From assembly GCA_040879165.1 (NCBI GenBank), contig JBBDKV010000020.1:1-19345 (forward strand): a DNA stretch of 19,345 bases. Direction: 5' to 3'. Both the position numbers and the translations under genes were made by a program. Position 1 is the first letter of the stretch. Each line of letters opens with the position of its first letter. Of the stretch, positions 1 to 7,241 are shown piece by piece. The stretch is from JBBDKV01 sp040879165 (GTDB lineage Bacteria > Patescibacteriota > Microgenomatia > UBA1400 > PJMF01). Below the pieces are notes generated by a model that saw nothing but the letters and a program-made list of their open reading frames with translations, searched no databases and was not told the DNA's origin.

Positions 1-47
1 AAGATTGGTTCGAACTTCCAAATCCAAAACCAAAACATTTCTTTTTC

Positions 48-125
48 GCCACGCGGAGCGTGGCAAATCCTTGCAAATTCAGCCTTTTTCGCGCGGTGCG
101 CGACTTCTGCGGAGCTTTGCTCCGC
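48..125. repeat. Cluster of three short tight hairpins
   Basis: Three perfect inverted repeats lie within 78 bases, each with a 3-base loop: 48-64 (arms GCCACGC/GCGTGGC), 89-103 (TCGCGC/GCGCGA) and 109-125 (GCGGAGC/GCTCCGC). The first two are preceded by CTTTTTC. None is followed by a T-tract on either strand, so they are not ordinary intrinsic terminators. They are far richer in GC than the surrounding DNA. They lie beyond the 3' end of the minus-strand tRNA-Ser and could be RNA-processing hairpins or copies of a small dispersed palindromic repeat. Bases 1-47 show nothing recognisable. Confidence 0.6.
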
Positions 126-158
126 TTCCAATTCTGCCAAAAATGACAAAATCGTAAA

Positions 159-247
<89 letters not shown>

Positions 248-289
248 TCGTCTGAGCGGATTATATCAAAAGACCGCCGCAAAAACTGG

Positions 290-886
290 CTATATTTCTA
301 GAGACTTCCAGAGTATTCGGGAAGCAAGACTGCGGTGCGGTTGCCACTGTTGGCTCAGCTCCAGTATCTCAGTTGGTTTAGACTCTTCGAGCAATCCATA
401 GGCTTTGATTGCTGCCTTCCTCAGACCATAATCACCGATTGAGAAAATGTCCTTCCTCCCGAGTGTGGATAGCAAAAACATCTCGGCCGTCCATCTGCCC
501 ACTCCCTTGATAGTTGTCAACATTTCGATAATTACCTCATCTTCGAGTTGAGCAAGTGACCGCACCTGCGAATTATTTTCGAGCCAATACTCGGCGATTG
601 AATGAATGTAACTCGCTTTTTGGTTTGATAGTCCGGCTGATCGTAGTTGTTCAATCGGAACCCCACGAACAACTTTTGGCTCAAAATTTTTTCCAACGGC
701 GACTCGCACTCGTTCTTTGATTGTGTCAGCTGCCCGCACCGCTAATTGTTGACTGATGATACTCTCAGATAATCTTTGAAAGTGCTGGCTGTGGTGGGCA
801 GGAGTAATTGGTTTGAAATCGCCAAACGCAGCAGTGATTTTGCTGTGTAGAGAGTGCATGACAGGGTCGGTGAATACAGGTTTCAT
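290..886 (-). CDS. DNA-3-methyladenine glycosylase, AlkA-like (HhH-GPD)
   Basis: The protein has 198 residues. It belongs to the HhH-GPD base-excision glycosylases that remove alkylated purines and leave an abasic site. The N-terminal half carries the motif with SESIISQQLAVRAA (about 40-53), typical of the AlkA/MAG branch. The helix-hairpin-helix reads LTTIKGVGRWTAEMFL (about 123-138), and the catalytic Asp lies in FSIGDYGLRKA (about 148-158). No iron-sulfur cysteine cluster follows, which argues against endonuclease III or MutY. The length fits the short bacterial/archaeal 3-methyladenine glycosylases and lacks the N-terminal domain of E. coli AlkA. The gene is divergent from ung, with about 75 bases between starts. 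A TATAAT on the minus strand (906-901) is a plausible -10. The alkA/mag2-type symbol is uncertain. Confidence 0.92.
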   Translation of the reverse strand: MKPVFTDPVMHSLHSKITAAFGDFKPITPAHHSQHFQRLSESIISQQLAVRAADTIKERVRVAVGKNFEPKVVRGVPIEQLRSAGLSNQKASYIHSIAEYWLENNSQVRSLAQLEDEVIIEMLTTIKGVGRWTAEMFLLSTLGRKDIFSIGDYGLRKAAIKAYGLLEESKPTEILELSQQWQPHRSLASRILWKSLEI

Positions 887-960
887 AGTTGTTGAGTTGG
901 ATTATACTATTGGTAAGCTCGCACGTTGTAGTGGGCGCGTATCTACAGGCTAAATACATC

Positions 961-1626
961 ATGAGAGAAGTCAACATTCACCAATCATGGAAAGATGTGC
1001 TGCTGCCAGAATTTGAAAAGGAGTATTGGAGTGAGTTAACTGATTTTGTGCGAGCGCAATATAAAGCTAAGCTGGTATATCCGCCACCAAAAAATATTTT
1101 TCGTGCATTTGATATGTGTCCTTTTGATGAAGTGAAAGTTGTAATAGTCGGGCAAGATCCGTATCATGGCAAGAATCAGGCGAATGGGTTGTCTTTTGCG
1201 GTTGGCGAATCGGTCTCACTGCCACCCTCACTTAAAAATATTTTTACTGAAATTAGCAAAGATTTGGGTGTCACTCCACACAATTCTGGCGACGTATCTC
1301 GCTGGGCAAAGCAGGGAGTGCTGATGCTCAATAGTGTGCTGACTGTCGCGGCAGGTCAGCCAGCCTCACATAAAGGCAAGGGCTGGGAGCAGTTTACTGA
1401 TGCCGTGATTCAATCACTTAATGACAATCGAAAAAATATTGTCTATATGCTGTGGGGCAAATACGCTCAGGAAAAAGGCAAAGTGATTGATAGAAAAAAT
1501 AATTTTGTGCTTAGTTCCGCGCACCCTTCGCCTTATTCTGTGACTGGCTTTTATGGAAATCATCATTTTTCCCGGTGCAATACATATTTGCAGGAACATG
1601 GGATGGAGGAGATTGATTGGCGGTGA
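961..1626 (+). CDS. ung: Uracil-DNA glycosylase, family 1
   Basis: Family 1 UDG excises uracil from DNA after cytosine deamination or dUTP incorporation. The water-activating loop GQDPYHG is intact, followed by the Pro-rich and Ser-containing loops and the Leu intercalation loop HPSPYS near the C-terminus. The motif LMLNSVLTV is also family-typical. From the start at 961 (MREVNIHQSW) the protein has 221 residues, the usual length. The frame is open back to 889, but those 24 residues resemble nothing in the family, and a TATACT -10 element (903-908) would fall inside that extension. No strong Shine-Dalgarno precedes 961. The neighbour alkA-like gene is transcribed away, so the two divergent genes form a small base-excision repair pair. 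Confidence 0.95.
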   Translation: MREVNIHQSWKDVLLPEFEKEYWSELTDFVRAQYKAKLVYPPPKNIFRAFDMCPFDEVKVVIVGQDPYHGKNQANGLSFAVGESVSLPPSLKNIFTEISKDLGVTPHNSGDVSRWAKQGVLMLNSVLTVAAGQPASHKGKGWEQFTDAVIQSLNDNRKNIVYMLWGKYAQEKGKVIDRKNNFVLSSAHPSPYSVTGFYGNHHFSRCNTYLQEHGMEEIDWR

Positions 1627-1656
1627 TCTGTCTTTGATTGTTAAGACTAAATTTTT

Positions 1657-1944
1657 CTATAGACCCTGCTTAAACCACTTTTTGGCACTTTCTCTGCGAT
1701 GTGGGCAGCCTGGCCAGCAGCACGGTCGGCGTTTTCCCTCAAGAATTTCTTCTCGAAGGCGTTTAATGTGATCTTCTCGTGTTTCAGCTTTTTTGACAAT
1801 GGTTACCCAGCAGATCCACTCATTGCGAGCGAGCGGAGTAAGGCTGTTCCATTTTTCGAGCAAGCTGTCATTTGCAGAAAGTACATCCTGGAGATCATTA
1901 GGAAGTTCGTGTACGACTCCACTGGCGAAGTCTTGTTTTGACAT
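1657..1944 (-). CDS. Short YdeI/OmpD-associated family protein
   Basis: The protein has 95 residues. The pattern of an N-terminal VHELPNDLQDVLSAN helix, then WNSLTPLARNEWICWVTIVKKAETREDHIKRL, matches the bacteriocin-protection YdeI/OmpD-associated family (OmdA-like domain). Members usually show the TPxxRxEWxxWIxxAKxxETRxxRI signature. The C-terminus adds a KRRPCCWPGCPHRR segment with three cysteines and a histidine, which could bind metal and is common in short stand-alone members. The biochemical role of the family is not established; the name comes from enterobacterial envelope-stress phenotypes. The gene lies tail-to-tail with ung, 30 bases from its stop. No other start gives a better fit. 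Confidence 0.85.
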   Translation of the reverse strand: MSKQDFASGVVHELPNDLQDVLSANDSLLEKWNSLTPLARNEWICWVTIVKKAETREDHIKRLREEILEGKRRPCCWPGCPHRRESAKKWFKQGL

Positions 1945-2067
1945 ACTATGGCATCCAACTTATTGATCTGAGAATATTTTGACAATGATCGTATATTTCT
2001 GGCATCCAGTTGTGGACACAACTTAAAACACACACTGTATCATCATGTTCAAAACCATTAGTCATTA

Positions 2068-2083
2068 TACACAGTTTTGTGTA
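2068..2083 (-). terminator. Hairpin downstream of tRNA-Ser(GCT)
   Basis: A perfect 6-bp stem (TACACA/TGTGTA) with a 4-base loop lies 15 bases beyond the 3' end of the minus-strand tRNA. No long T-run follows, so it may be a weak terminator or a 3'-processing hairpin. Confidence 0.3.
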
Positions 2084-2097
2084 GTTTTCATGATCTG

Positions 2098-2182
2098 CGG
2101 AAGCGGTGGGATTCGAACCCACGGACCTCAAAAAGAGGTACAGGTTAGCAACCTGTTGCAATAGCCACTATGCGACGCTTCC
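2098..2182 (-). tRNA. tRNA-Ser (anticodon GCT)
   Basis: A class II tRNA on the minus strand. The acceptor is GGAAGCG/CGCTTCC, the anticodon stem ACAGG/CCTGT encloses loop TTGCTAA, the variable arm is ACCTC-TTTTT-GAGGT, and the T-arm is GTGGG-TTCGAAT-CCCAC. The discriminator is G73. The downstream bases are CAG, so CCA is not encoded and must be added after transcription. The anticodon reads AGC and AGU. Confidence 0.97.
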
Positions 2183-2220
2183 GTTTCTTGACTAATAAGC
2201 AGTACCGCAGGCCTGATTAT

Positions 2221-2265
2221 ATCAGCAGTTTTAAGATCAGTCAGTCGCGGTTGCTGATTTTTTTT
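2221..2265 (+). terminator. Possible intrinsic terminator
   Basis: A 7-bp stem (ATCAGCA 2221-2227 / TGCTGAT 2252-2258) with a long 24-base loop runs into eight T residues (2258-2265). The loop is long for a classical terminator and no plus-strand gene is evident just upstream. It would insulate tRNA-Ser(GGA) from upstream read-through. Confidence 0.3.
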
Positions 2266-2332
2266 GAAGAACGTTTTTGATTACTGATCCTTAACCGCTT
2301 GATACATTAATGATAAGATACGCCAGCTATGA

Positions 2333-2415
2333 GGAAGTGTCGCATAGTGGTCGATTGCACACGCTTGGAAAGCGTGAGCCGCAAGGCTTCGTGGGTTCGA
2401 ATCCCACCACTTCCG
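2333..2415 (+). tRNA. tRNA-Ser (anticodon GGA)
   Basis: A class II tRNA. The acceptor is GGAAGTG/CACTTCC, the anticodon stem CACGC/GCGTG encloses loop TTGGAAA, the variable arm is AGCC-GCAA-GGCT, and the T-arm is GTGGG-TTCGAAT-CCCAC. The discriminator is G73 and CCA is not encoded (CAACA follows). The anticodon reads UCC and UCU. The 3' end coincides with the left repeat of the AT-rich cassette downstream, so it is the likely integration target. Confidence 0.97.
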
Positions 2416-2516
2416 CAACAGTTGAAAAGTTCTGACAGACCCGTCCTTTTAGTCCAAATAGGTTGATGGGGCTTGCTAAATCTTCCCAGTTTGAACATTT
2501 TTCAGTTTAACAGCCT
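2406..2516 (+). repeat. Left direct repeat of the tRNA-Ser island (attL-like)
   Basis: This stretch starts in the 3' end of tRNA-Ser(GGA) and continues about 100 bases. It aligns almost without gaps to 7242-7352. Shared exact blocks include TCCGCAACA, AATAGGTTG and TGGGGCTTGCTAA, and hand alignment gives roughly 70% identity. The two copies bracket the AT-rich cassette in the same orientation, as expected of integration at a tRNA 3' end. The divergence means the event is old or that the copies came from related but different sites. Confidence 0.65.
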
Positions 2517-2522
2517 AACAAA

Positions 2523-2939
2523 TTATTTATGAGTATTCTTTGGAAACAGAGCATAAATTGGCCTGCCTGGTAATCTTTTTCTAAAACTGGATTTTGCGTT
2601 CTCTATTTCTGCTTGAGGATTGAAGTTTATCCATGGATCCATCCAAAGATTATTTGACCTAATTAAATAGTGTCCACTTGGATATCTTTTAGATCTCTTA
2701 ATGAAAACTATTACACCCTCTTGATATATTTTACTTTTCCACCTAGGTTTCAAATACTTGTATTCGTAATCTAAATTAAAATATAAAAGTATTTTTATTA
2801 ATTCTTTACAAGTAAATCCTTTAGTTTGAGCTTGCTCTTTTCTGACTAAAGTGGCAATTTGTTGATACTCTTTTTTAACTAAAAAAGAGATACAAGCTAA
2901 GCTACAACCGTATGAGTCTTGTTGTGTAACTGATCTCAT
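2523..2939 (-). CDS. C39-like cysteine peptidase domain protein
   Basis: The protein has 138 residues and forms a single peptidase-like domain. The N-terminus has Gln6 followed by Cys12 in SVTQQDSYGCSLACISFL, the Q-x5-C arrangement of papain-like peptidase family C39. The histidine lies in SGHYLI (His90) and an Asp in LWMDPWINF (Asp101), which completes a plausible Cys-His-Asp triad. C39 domains cleave double-glycine leader peptides when fused to ABC exporters, but stand-alone C39-like proteins also exist with other or unknown substrates. There are no membrane segments and no signal peptide. The gene is divergent from the NadE-like operon and shares its 184-base upstream region. No Shine-Dalgarno is visible. 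The family assignment is fairly firm; the substrate is unknown. Confidence 0.72.
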   Translation of the reverse strand: MRSVTQQDSYGCSLACISFLVKKEYQQIATLVRKEQAQTKGFTCKELIKILLYFNLDYEYKYLKPRWKSKIYQEGVIVFIKRSKRYPSGHYLIRSNNLWMDPWINFNPQAEIENAKSSFRKRLPGRPIYALFPKNTHK

Positions 2940-3045
2940 GAATAAACTGTAACATTTATATTTTTATTAACAACTTGTATGGTTTTAACACAATATTGAA
3001 TTTCAGTTTCATTCTGCACTCTCAACAAATATTAAAATATCTTAT

Positions 3046-3062
3046 TGTATAAGACTTATACA
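3046..3062. promoter_or_regulatory. Operator-like 17-bp palindrome
   Basis: A perfect inverted repeat with 8-base arms, TGTATAAG and CTTATACA, around a single central A. It directly abuts the -35 hexamer at 3063. This position and symmetry suit a dimeric repressor or activator controlling the NadE-like operon, and perhaps the divergent C39 gene as well. No regulator gene is encoded in the cassette. Confidence 0.6.
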
Positions 3063-3090
3063 TTGACAGAATTTTTTTAATAAATATAAT
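3063..3090 (+). promoter_or_regulatory. Sigma-70-type promoter of the NadE-like operon
   Basis: A perfect TTGACA (3063-3068) and a perfect TATAAT (3085-3090) are separated by 16 bases. A second TATAAT lies at 3096-3101. Transcription would start near 3097, which leaves a leader of about 27 bases before the ATG at 3124. The leader has no Shine-Dalgarno. Confidence 0.75.
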
Positions 3091-3123
3091 TATTTTATAA
3101 TATAAATATTTATTAAATTTGTT

Positions 3124-4155
3124 ATGCCTGAATCAAAAGAAAGACTAACTACTTATACTCCAAGCCAAATTGAAGCTGTAGCAATGCTAGGCCTAGCTGA
3201 ACCATCTGAAGAGACTAGTGTATGGTTTCCAATTCCAGAAGAAGGAGGAGTTAACTTTGCTAGTAGAATTGACATAAATGAAGTACGAATTACACCTCAG
3301 TATGTAGAAGCATTAGAAGATTATCTAGATGGAGCTTTGGAAGATTTCACTGGCTTTAGTGAAGAAAGATGTAAGGGTTTTGTCGTAGCACTTTCTGGAG
3401 GTTTAGATTCAGCAGTTACAGCAAAATTACTTAAAGATTATTGTAATAAAAAAAGCAAAGAATTAAAAATTATTATTATTGGAAGTGGAGATCATAATGG
3501 TAATAGTGAAGAATATGGAGGGACAGTAGGGGAATGGATTGATATTCAGTATGCGAAATTGCTATGCCAAGATCTTGACTTAGACTTTGACTATATAGAC
3601 ATTGAGGCTGAATACTTAGCATCAAGTGAAAGATATAGTGAAACTTGGGCTAAAAGTGGCCAGCTACCTCGTATTAGAGCTAACCATTTATACACAATGG
3701 CTGAAGAACATGATCTTATCTCTGTTGGATCTACAAATGGAACCGAAGTTATATTGGCAGCTTTTTCAACTGGAGGACCAGCTGGAAATATAGCTCCATT
3801 GGTTGATTTGTATAAAACAGAAGTTTATGCAATTGCTAGAGATATTGGAGTTCCACAATATATTATAGATAGAAAACCTTTGATTAGTGAACTTAATACT
3901 GCTGATGACTCTTACTATGGTGTTGATTCAACTTTACTAGATCCAATTTTAAGGAGACTATGGTATAAAAAACAAGAGCCTAGTCAGGTTGCCGAAGAGT
4001 TAGGTCACTCAGAGAGTTGGATTAATGATATCAACGAAAAAAGAATAAAAGGTGAATCTGCCAGAAGGTATTATCTACCATTAATTATCAATAGGCCTCT
4101 TAAATACAAAGATATTGACCCAGATTTGAATATAGATAGGTCCTATTTTTTATAG
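3124..4155 (+). CDS. Divergent NAD synthetase-like (NadE family) amide ligase
   Basis: The protein has 343 residues. The PP-loop ATP-pyrophosphatase motif SGGLDS is at 91-96. The region RIRANHLYTMAEEHDLISVGSTNGTE (183-208) and the following LVDLYKTEVYAIARDIGVP (226-244) follow the NadE order of motifs. NadE activates a carboxylate as an adenylate and amidates it with ammonia. Two signatures of true NAD synthetase are altered: the usual T-x-Y/F-G-D region is TGGPAGN, and the G-Q-T-D-E region reads LNTADDSYYG. It also has about 90 residues before the PP-loop. The glutaminase domain that true glutamine-dependent NadE carries is absent, but a stand-alone nitrilase-fold hydrolase follows 9 bases downstream. 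I infer an amidating enzyme for a different carboxylate substrate; a housekeeping NAD synthetase remains possible. Confidence 0.75.
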   Translation: MPESKERLTTYTPSQIEAVAMLGLAEPSEETSVWFPIPEEGGVNFASRIDINEVRITPQYVEALEDYLDGALEDFTGFSEERCKGFVVALSGGLDSAVTAKLLKDYCNKKSKELKIIIIGSGDHNGNSEEYGGTVGEWIDIQYAKLLCQDLDLDFDYIDIEAEYLASSERYSETWAKSGQLPRIRANHLYTMAEEHDLISVGSTNGTEVILAAFSTGGPAGNIAPLVDLYKTEVYAIARDIGVPQYIIDRKPLISELNTADDSYYGVDSTLLDPILRRLWYKKQEPSQVAEELGHSESWINDINEKRIKGESARRYYLPLIINRPLKYKDIDPDLNIDRSYFL

Positions 4156-4164
4156 AATTTTTTT

Positions 4165-5025
4165 ATGAATAAGATTAAAACATCTTTTTTCCAGCTGTTA
4201 CCTAAATTCAATGATGTTGAATTTAATCTTAAGCTAATTGAAAATATTTTAAATAAAAATAAAGAAGAAATTTCAAAATCTAATTTAGTGGTATTTCCAG
4301 AGTATTCATTCTCTGGTCCTTTGAATTTAGACAGTTTTAAAAGTTATTTAGCACAATTAGATAAGATAGATCTTATTAGTAGATTAAAAGAAATATCACT
4401 TAGTTATCCAAAAGTTACCTTTGTTTTTGGTTCAGCCATTTTAAAAGATGCTAATTCTGATAAATACAAGAATACAACTTTAGTAATAAAAAATAAAAAA
4501 GAGATTATTAGATATTCAAAAAAAGCTTTAATTTATAATGAAAACCATTTGTGTAAATCTGATGATGAATATCCTATCTTTGAAGTAGAAGGTAAAAAAG
4601 TAGGTTTAGCTATCTGTTGGGATGCCATCCTACCAGAAGTATTTAGGAAATATGTTGGAAGAGTTGACCTAATAGTTGTACCTAGTTTCTGGGGTGTTGG
4701 AGGAAATGCTTTACAAGCTAAGTATTCATTTTCTCTTGAGAAGAAATATTATAGTTCTCTATGTATCACTAGATGCTATGAAAACTCTTTTGCGCTTTTA
4801 TTTGTAAACTCTGTCGGCAAGTATACTTCTCCACATTATAGTGACCGAATAATGGGTGGTAGCTTAGCTGTTATGCCTCCTTTAGGAGAAACATATAAAA
4901 CTAATAACAAAAAGCATGAGTTTTTACATCAGGTAGAGTTTAATTTTGATCAACTTGACAAGTACAGAGAATTTTATGCTACTGATAAAGATTTTGAATA
5001 TTATAAATCTAAAGAAATATTTTAA
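4165..5025 (+). CDS. Carbon-nitrogen hydrolase (nitrilase superfamily)
   Basis: The protein has 286 residues and is a nitrilase-fold amidohydrolase. The Glu-Lys-Cys triad is complete: Glu46 in LVVFPEYSFSGP, Lys119 in the RYSKKALIYNE segment, and Cys151 in VGLAICWDAILPEVFR. The second structural Glu near the lysine (Asn-Glu-Asn-His, about 125-128) is also present. Family members hydrolyse amides, nitriles or carbamoyl groups or act as glutaminase domains. Placed directly after a NadE-like ligase that lacks its own glutaminase domain, it may supply ammonia in trans. Hydrolysis of an amide intermediate is equally consistent. No Shine-Dalgarno is visible; the spacing (9 bases before, 2 after) indicates one operon. 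Confidence 0.85.
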   Translation: MNKIKTSFFQLLPKFNDVEFNLKLIENILNKNKEEISKSNLVVFPEYSFSGPLNLDSFKSYLAQLDKIDLISRLKEISLSYPKVTFVFGSAILKDANSDKYKNTTLVIKNKKEIIRYSKKALIYNENHLCKSDDEYPIFEVEGKKVGLAICWDAILPEVFRKYVGRVDLIVVPSFWGVGGNALQAKYSFSLEKKYYSSLCITRCYENSFALLFVNSVGKYTSPHYSDRIMGGSLAVMPPLGETYKTNNKKHEFLHQVEFNFDQLDKYREFYATDKDFEYYKSKEIF

Positions 5026-5027
5026 AA

Positions 5028-6092
5028 ATGGCAAAATTTATTTTCAAAAAACAAAATCTTATAGACAACATAGGAAATTTAAAAAAAGCCTTTGAAGATA
5101 AACAAATCAATTTTGATATTTTCTATTCTGTTAAAACTAACTTTTCTAGTCCTGTTTTAGAAACAATTAATGAATTATGTAACTTTGAAATAGTTTCAGC
5201 ATATGAATGGGAACTAGTTAAAAAATTTAAACCTAAAGAATTAGTACTCAATGGCCCTTCAAAGTCAGAAGATTTAATTAAAGACATAATTGAATCTGGC
5301 GTAACTAATCTCTATTTTAATATTGATAATGATACTGATATTGAAATTATTCAAAACCTTCCTTCTAAATATCTAGATAAAGTAAAGATTGGTTTAAGAG
5401 TTTATTTGGATAAAAATGATGTATGGAATAGGTTTGGATTTAACATAGATTCTGAAAAAACAATCGAAATAATAAAATCTCTTAAAAACAATTTAAGAGG
5501 CTTTCATTTTCATTTTTCCACAAACAACTTTAATATTAACAATTATGCTCTAATTTTAAACAAAATTGAAAAACTAACAAAAGAATATAACCTAAATATT
5601 GAATATATCGACATGGGAGGAGGATTGCCAGGGGCAGATGAATCTTTAATGAACAAAATGATGTATAGTGACTTACCATCTTCCATCAGTGAGTTTACAA
5701 ATAAATTTGGTAAAAACTTCAGAATTATTTCTGAAGTTGGTAGAAACCTAGTTCAAAATGTATTTGACCTTGAGTCGAACATTGTATCAACAAAACTAGT
5801 TGAGTCAGATATCGTTGATGTTGTAATTGATACAAACATAATGCATTTTCCTTGTTTTTGGGAGAAAAAGTTTGGAATTGAATATTTTCCAATTAATAAA
5901 GAAAGACAAGTTAATACTATTAATATTTTCGGGAATTCCTGTATGCAGGTCGATAAAATTTTAGAAAATCAACTAATTACTTTCAAACCTAAAGTAGGGG
6001 ATAAAATAGTTCTAACAAATGTTGGAGCCTACTCATTATCTCAAGCATCAAATTTCATTAGTAAAATACCAGATATAGAAGAGAGAGAATAA
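5028..6092 (+). CDS. Type III PLP-dependent decarboxylase (Orn/DAP/Arg family)
   Basis: The protein has 354 residues, with an alanine-racemase-type barrel followed by a beta domain, as in diaminopimelate, ornithine and carboxynorspermidine decarboxylases. The PLP Schiff-base lysine is Lys36 in FYSVKTNFSSP. The barrel has GFHFHFST (about 164-171), the phosphate-binding GGGLPG (about 198-203) and SEVGRNLV, where the family usually has EPGR. The C-terminal GNSCMQVDK retains the active-site Cys and Asp pair donated across the dimer, and GAYSLSQASNFI is the closing motif. The retained Cys argues for a decarboxylase rather than a racemase. The substrate cannot be read from sequence. It is shorter than LysA (about 410 residues), and no lysine-pathway neighbours are present, so housekeeping lysA is unlikely. 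Confidence 0.85.
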   Translation: MAKFIFKKQNLIDNIGNLKKAFEDKQINFDIFYSVKTNFSSPVLETINELCNFEIVSAYEWELVKKFKPKELVLNGPSKSEDLIKDIIESGVTNLYFNIDNDTDIEIIQNLPSKYLDKVKIGLRVYLDKNDVWNRFGFNIDSEKTIEIIKSLKNNLRGFHFHFSTNNFNINNYALILNKIEKLTKEYNLNIEYIDMGGGLPGADESLMNKMMYSDLPSSISEFTNKFGKNFRIISEVGRNLVQNVFDLESNIVSTKLVESDIVDVVIDTNIMHFPCFWEKKFGIEYFPINKERQVNTINIFGNSCMQVDKILENQLITFKPKVGDKIVLTNVGAYSLSQASNFISKIPDIEERE

Positions 6093-6093
6093 A

Positions 6094-7167
6094 ATGGCAA
6101 ATATTTTAGTAACTGATTTAAAAGTTGTTGATAGTCCTCAAGCAGGATTGGGGGTAGCTCGATCTTTGAAAGATGCTGGTCATAAAATCTATGGTCTTGA
6201 TGACACACCTTTTGTAACAACGTCTCAACTCTTTGAAAAAACATTTGTTCTAGAAGAAATTAGAACTTTAAACCTTGATAACTTAATCAAAAAACTAATA
6301 ACATATAAAGAAGTATATAATATTGATTACTTAGTTCCTTGCTATGATGAAACAGCAGTTTTATTTTCTTTTATAAAAGAGAAGTTAGATTTTATTAATA
6401 TTGATCTTATCGCTCCAAGCATTGATGTTTTGAAAAAGATTAGAAAAGTTAACTTAACTAATATTCTTCCTAAAAAATTAAAGACGCCAAAATTTAAGGT
6501 TATTAATAGCATGAATGAGGCAAAAGAAGTTGCTAATAAGATTAAATATCCAGTCTTTGTTAAAGGACTAACAAAAGCAGCAATTAGAGTTACTAATGAC
6601 GAAGAGTTAGAAATTGCTGTAAAAAAGATTTGTGATGTTTGGAATAACGGTGAGATTTCATGCATTGTTCAAAAAGAAATAAAAGGAACCTTTATAAATG
6701 CCCTAATTACATACAAAAACAAAAAAATTGTTGCCTATACAGAAATGGAGAAAGTGGGGCTAGATGGAAATGGAGCTACTTGGTTTGGTAAGCTAACAAC
6801 TAATCAAAATTTGTTTAATCCAATTAAAGAGTTGTGTGAAGGGATAGGACTTAATGACTGTATAATGGAATTTGAAACTATAAAAAATGAAGAAGATGGT
6901 GAATATTACCTATATGAGATAAATCCCAGACCACCAGCATGGGTATATGCTAGTGCATTAAATAAAGTTAACTTTTTAAAGTTATTCATAGAGACACCTG
7001 ATGATACCATTTTTAATACAAAAGAAGTTTATTTTGGCAGAGAAACTATCCACTTTCTAAAATCACTACCTAATTCTACCAATGGTTTAGATTTAAGGAT
7101 ATATTCTAAAGGTGCTGCTTACAAGAATAACACTCAAAAATATCCATCTGAGTTAATGCTTGATTAG
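6094..7167 (+). CDS. ATP-grasp carboxylate-amine ligase
   Basis: The protein has 357 residues. The N-terminal pre-ATP-grasp Rossmann segment (1-120) has VVDSPQAGLGVARSL. The ATP-grasp fold follows: an adenine/phosphate-binding Lys157 in YPVFVKGL, and the metal-binding acidic pair Glu259 (IMEF) and Glu275 with Asn277 in LYEINPRPPAW. The EINPR motif is the family hallmark. Enzymes of this fold join a carboxylate, via acylphosphate, to an amine, thiol or imino acid. The overall look is of the carbamoyl-phosphate-synthase-large-chain-like or PylC-like group, not D-Ala-D-Ala ligase. One base separates it from the preceding stop, so translational coupling is likely. No carrier protein is encoded nearby, so a free amino acid or a peptide is the probable acceptor. 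Confidence 0.85.
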   Translation: MANILVTDLKVVDSPQAGLGVARSLKDAGHKIYGLDDTPFVTTSQLFEKTFVLEEIRTLNLDNLIKKLITYKEVYNIDYLVPCYDETAVLFSFIKEKLDFINIDLIAPSIDVLKKIRKVNLTNILPKKLKTPKFKVINSMNEAKEVANKIKYPVFVKGLTKAAIRVTNDEELEIAVKKICDVWNNGEISCIVQKEIKGTFINALITYKNKKIVAYTEMEKVGLDGNGATWFGKLTTNQNLFNPIKELCEGIGLNDCIMEFETIKNEEDGEYYLYEINPRPPAWVYASALNKVNFLKLFIETPDDTIFNTKEVYFGRETIHFLKSLPNSTNGLDLRIYSKGAAYKNNTQKYPSELMLD

Positions 7168-7241
7168 AAAAACAAATTACCTTATTCAATGACTAGCAAT
7201 TAATATATCCTTATTAAGGAAATAGGTTCTAACTTGGTACA

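Noticed and set aside
889..960. N-terminal extension of ung from the upstream ATG
   Set aside because: The 24 residues are unlike UDG N-termini and overlap the likely promoter; the start at 961 gives the normal length.
5028..6092. Assignment as housekeeping LysA or SpeC
   Set aside because: The protein is shorter than LysA, has EVGR in place of EPGR, and sits in an island without lysine or polyamine genes. Only the fold family is claimed.
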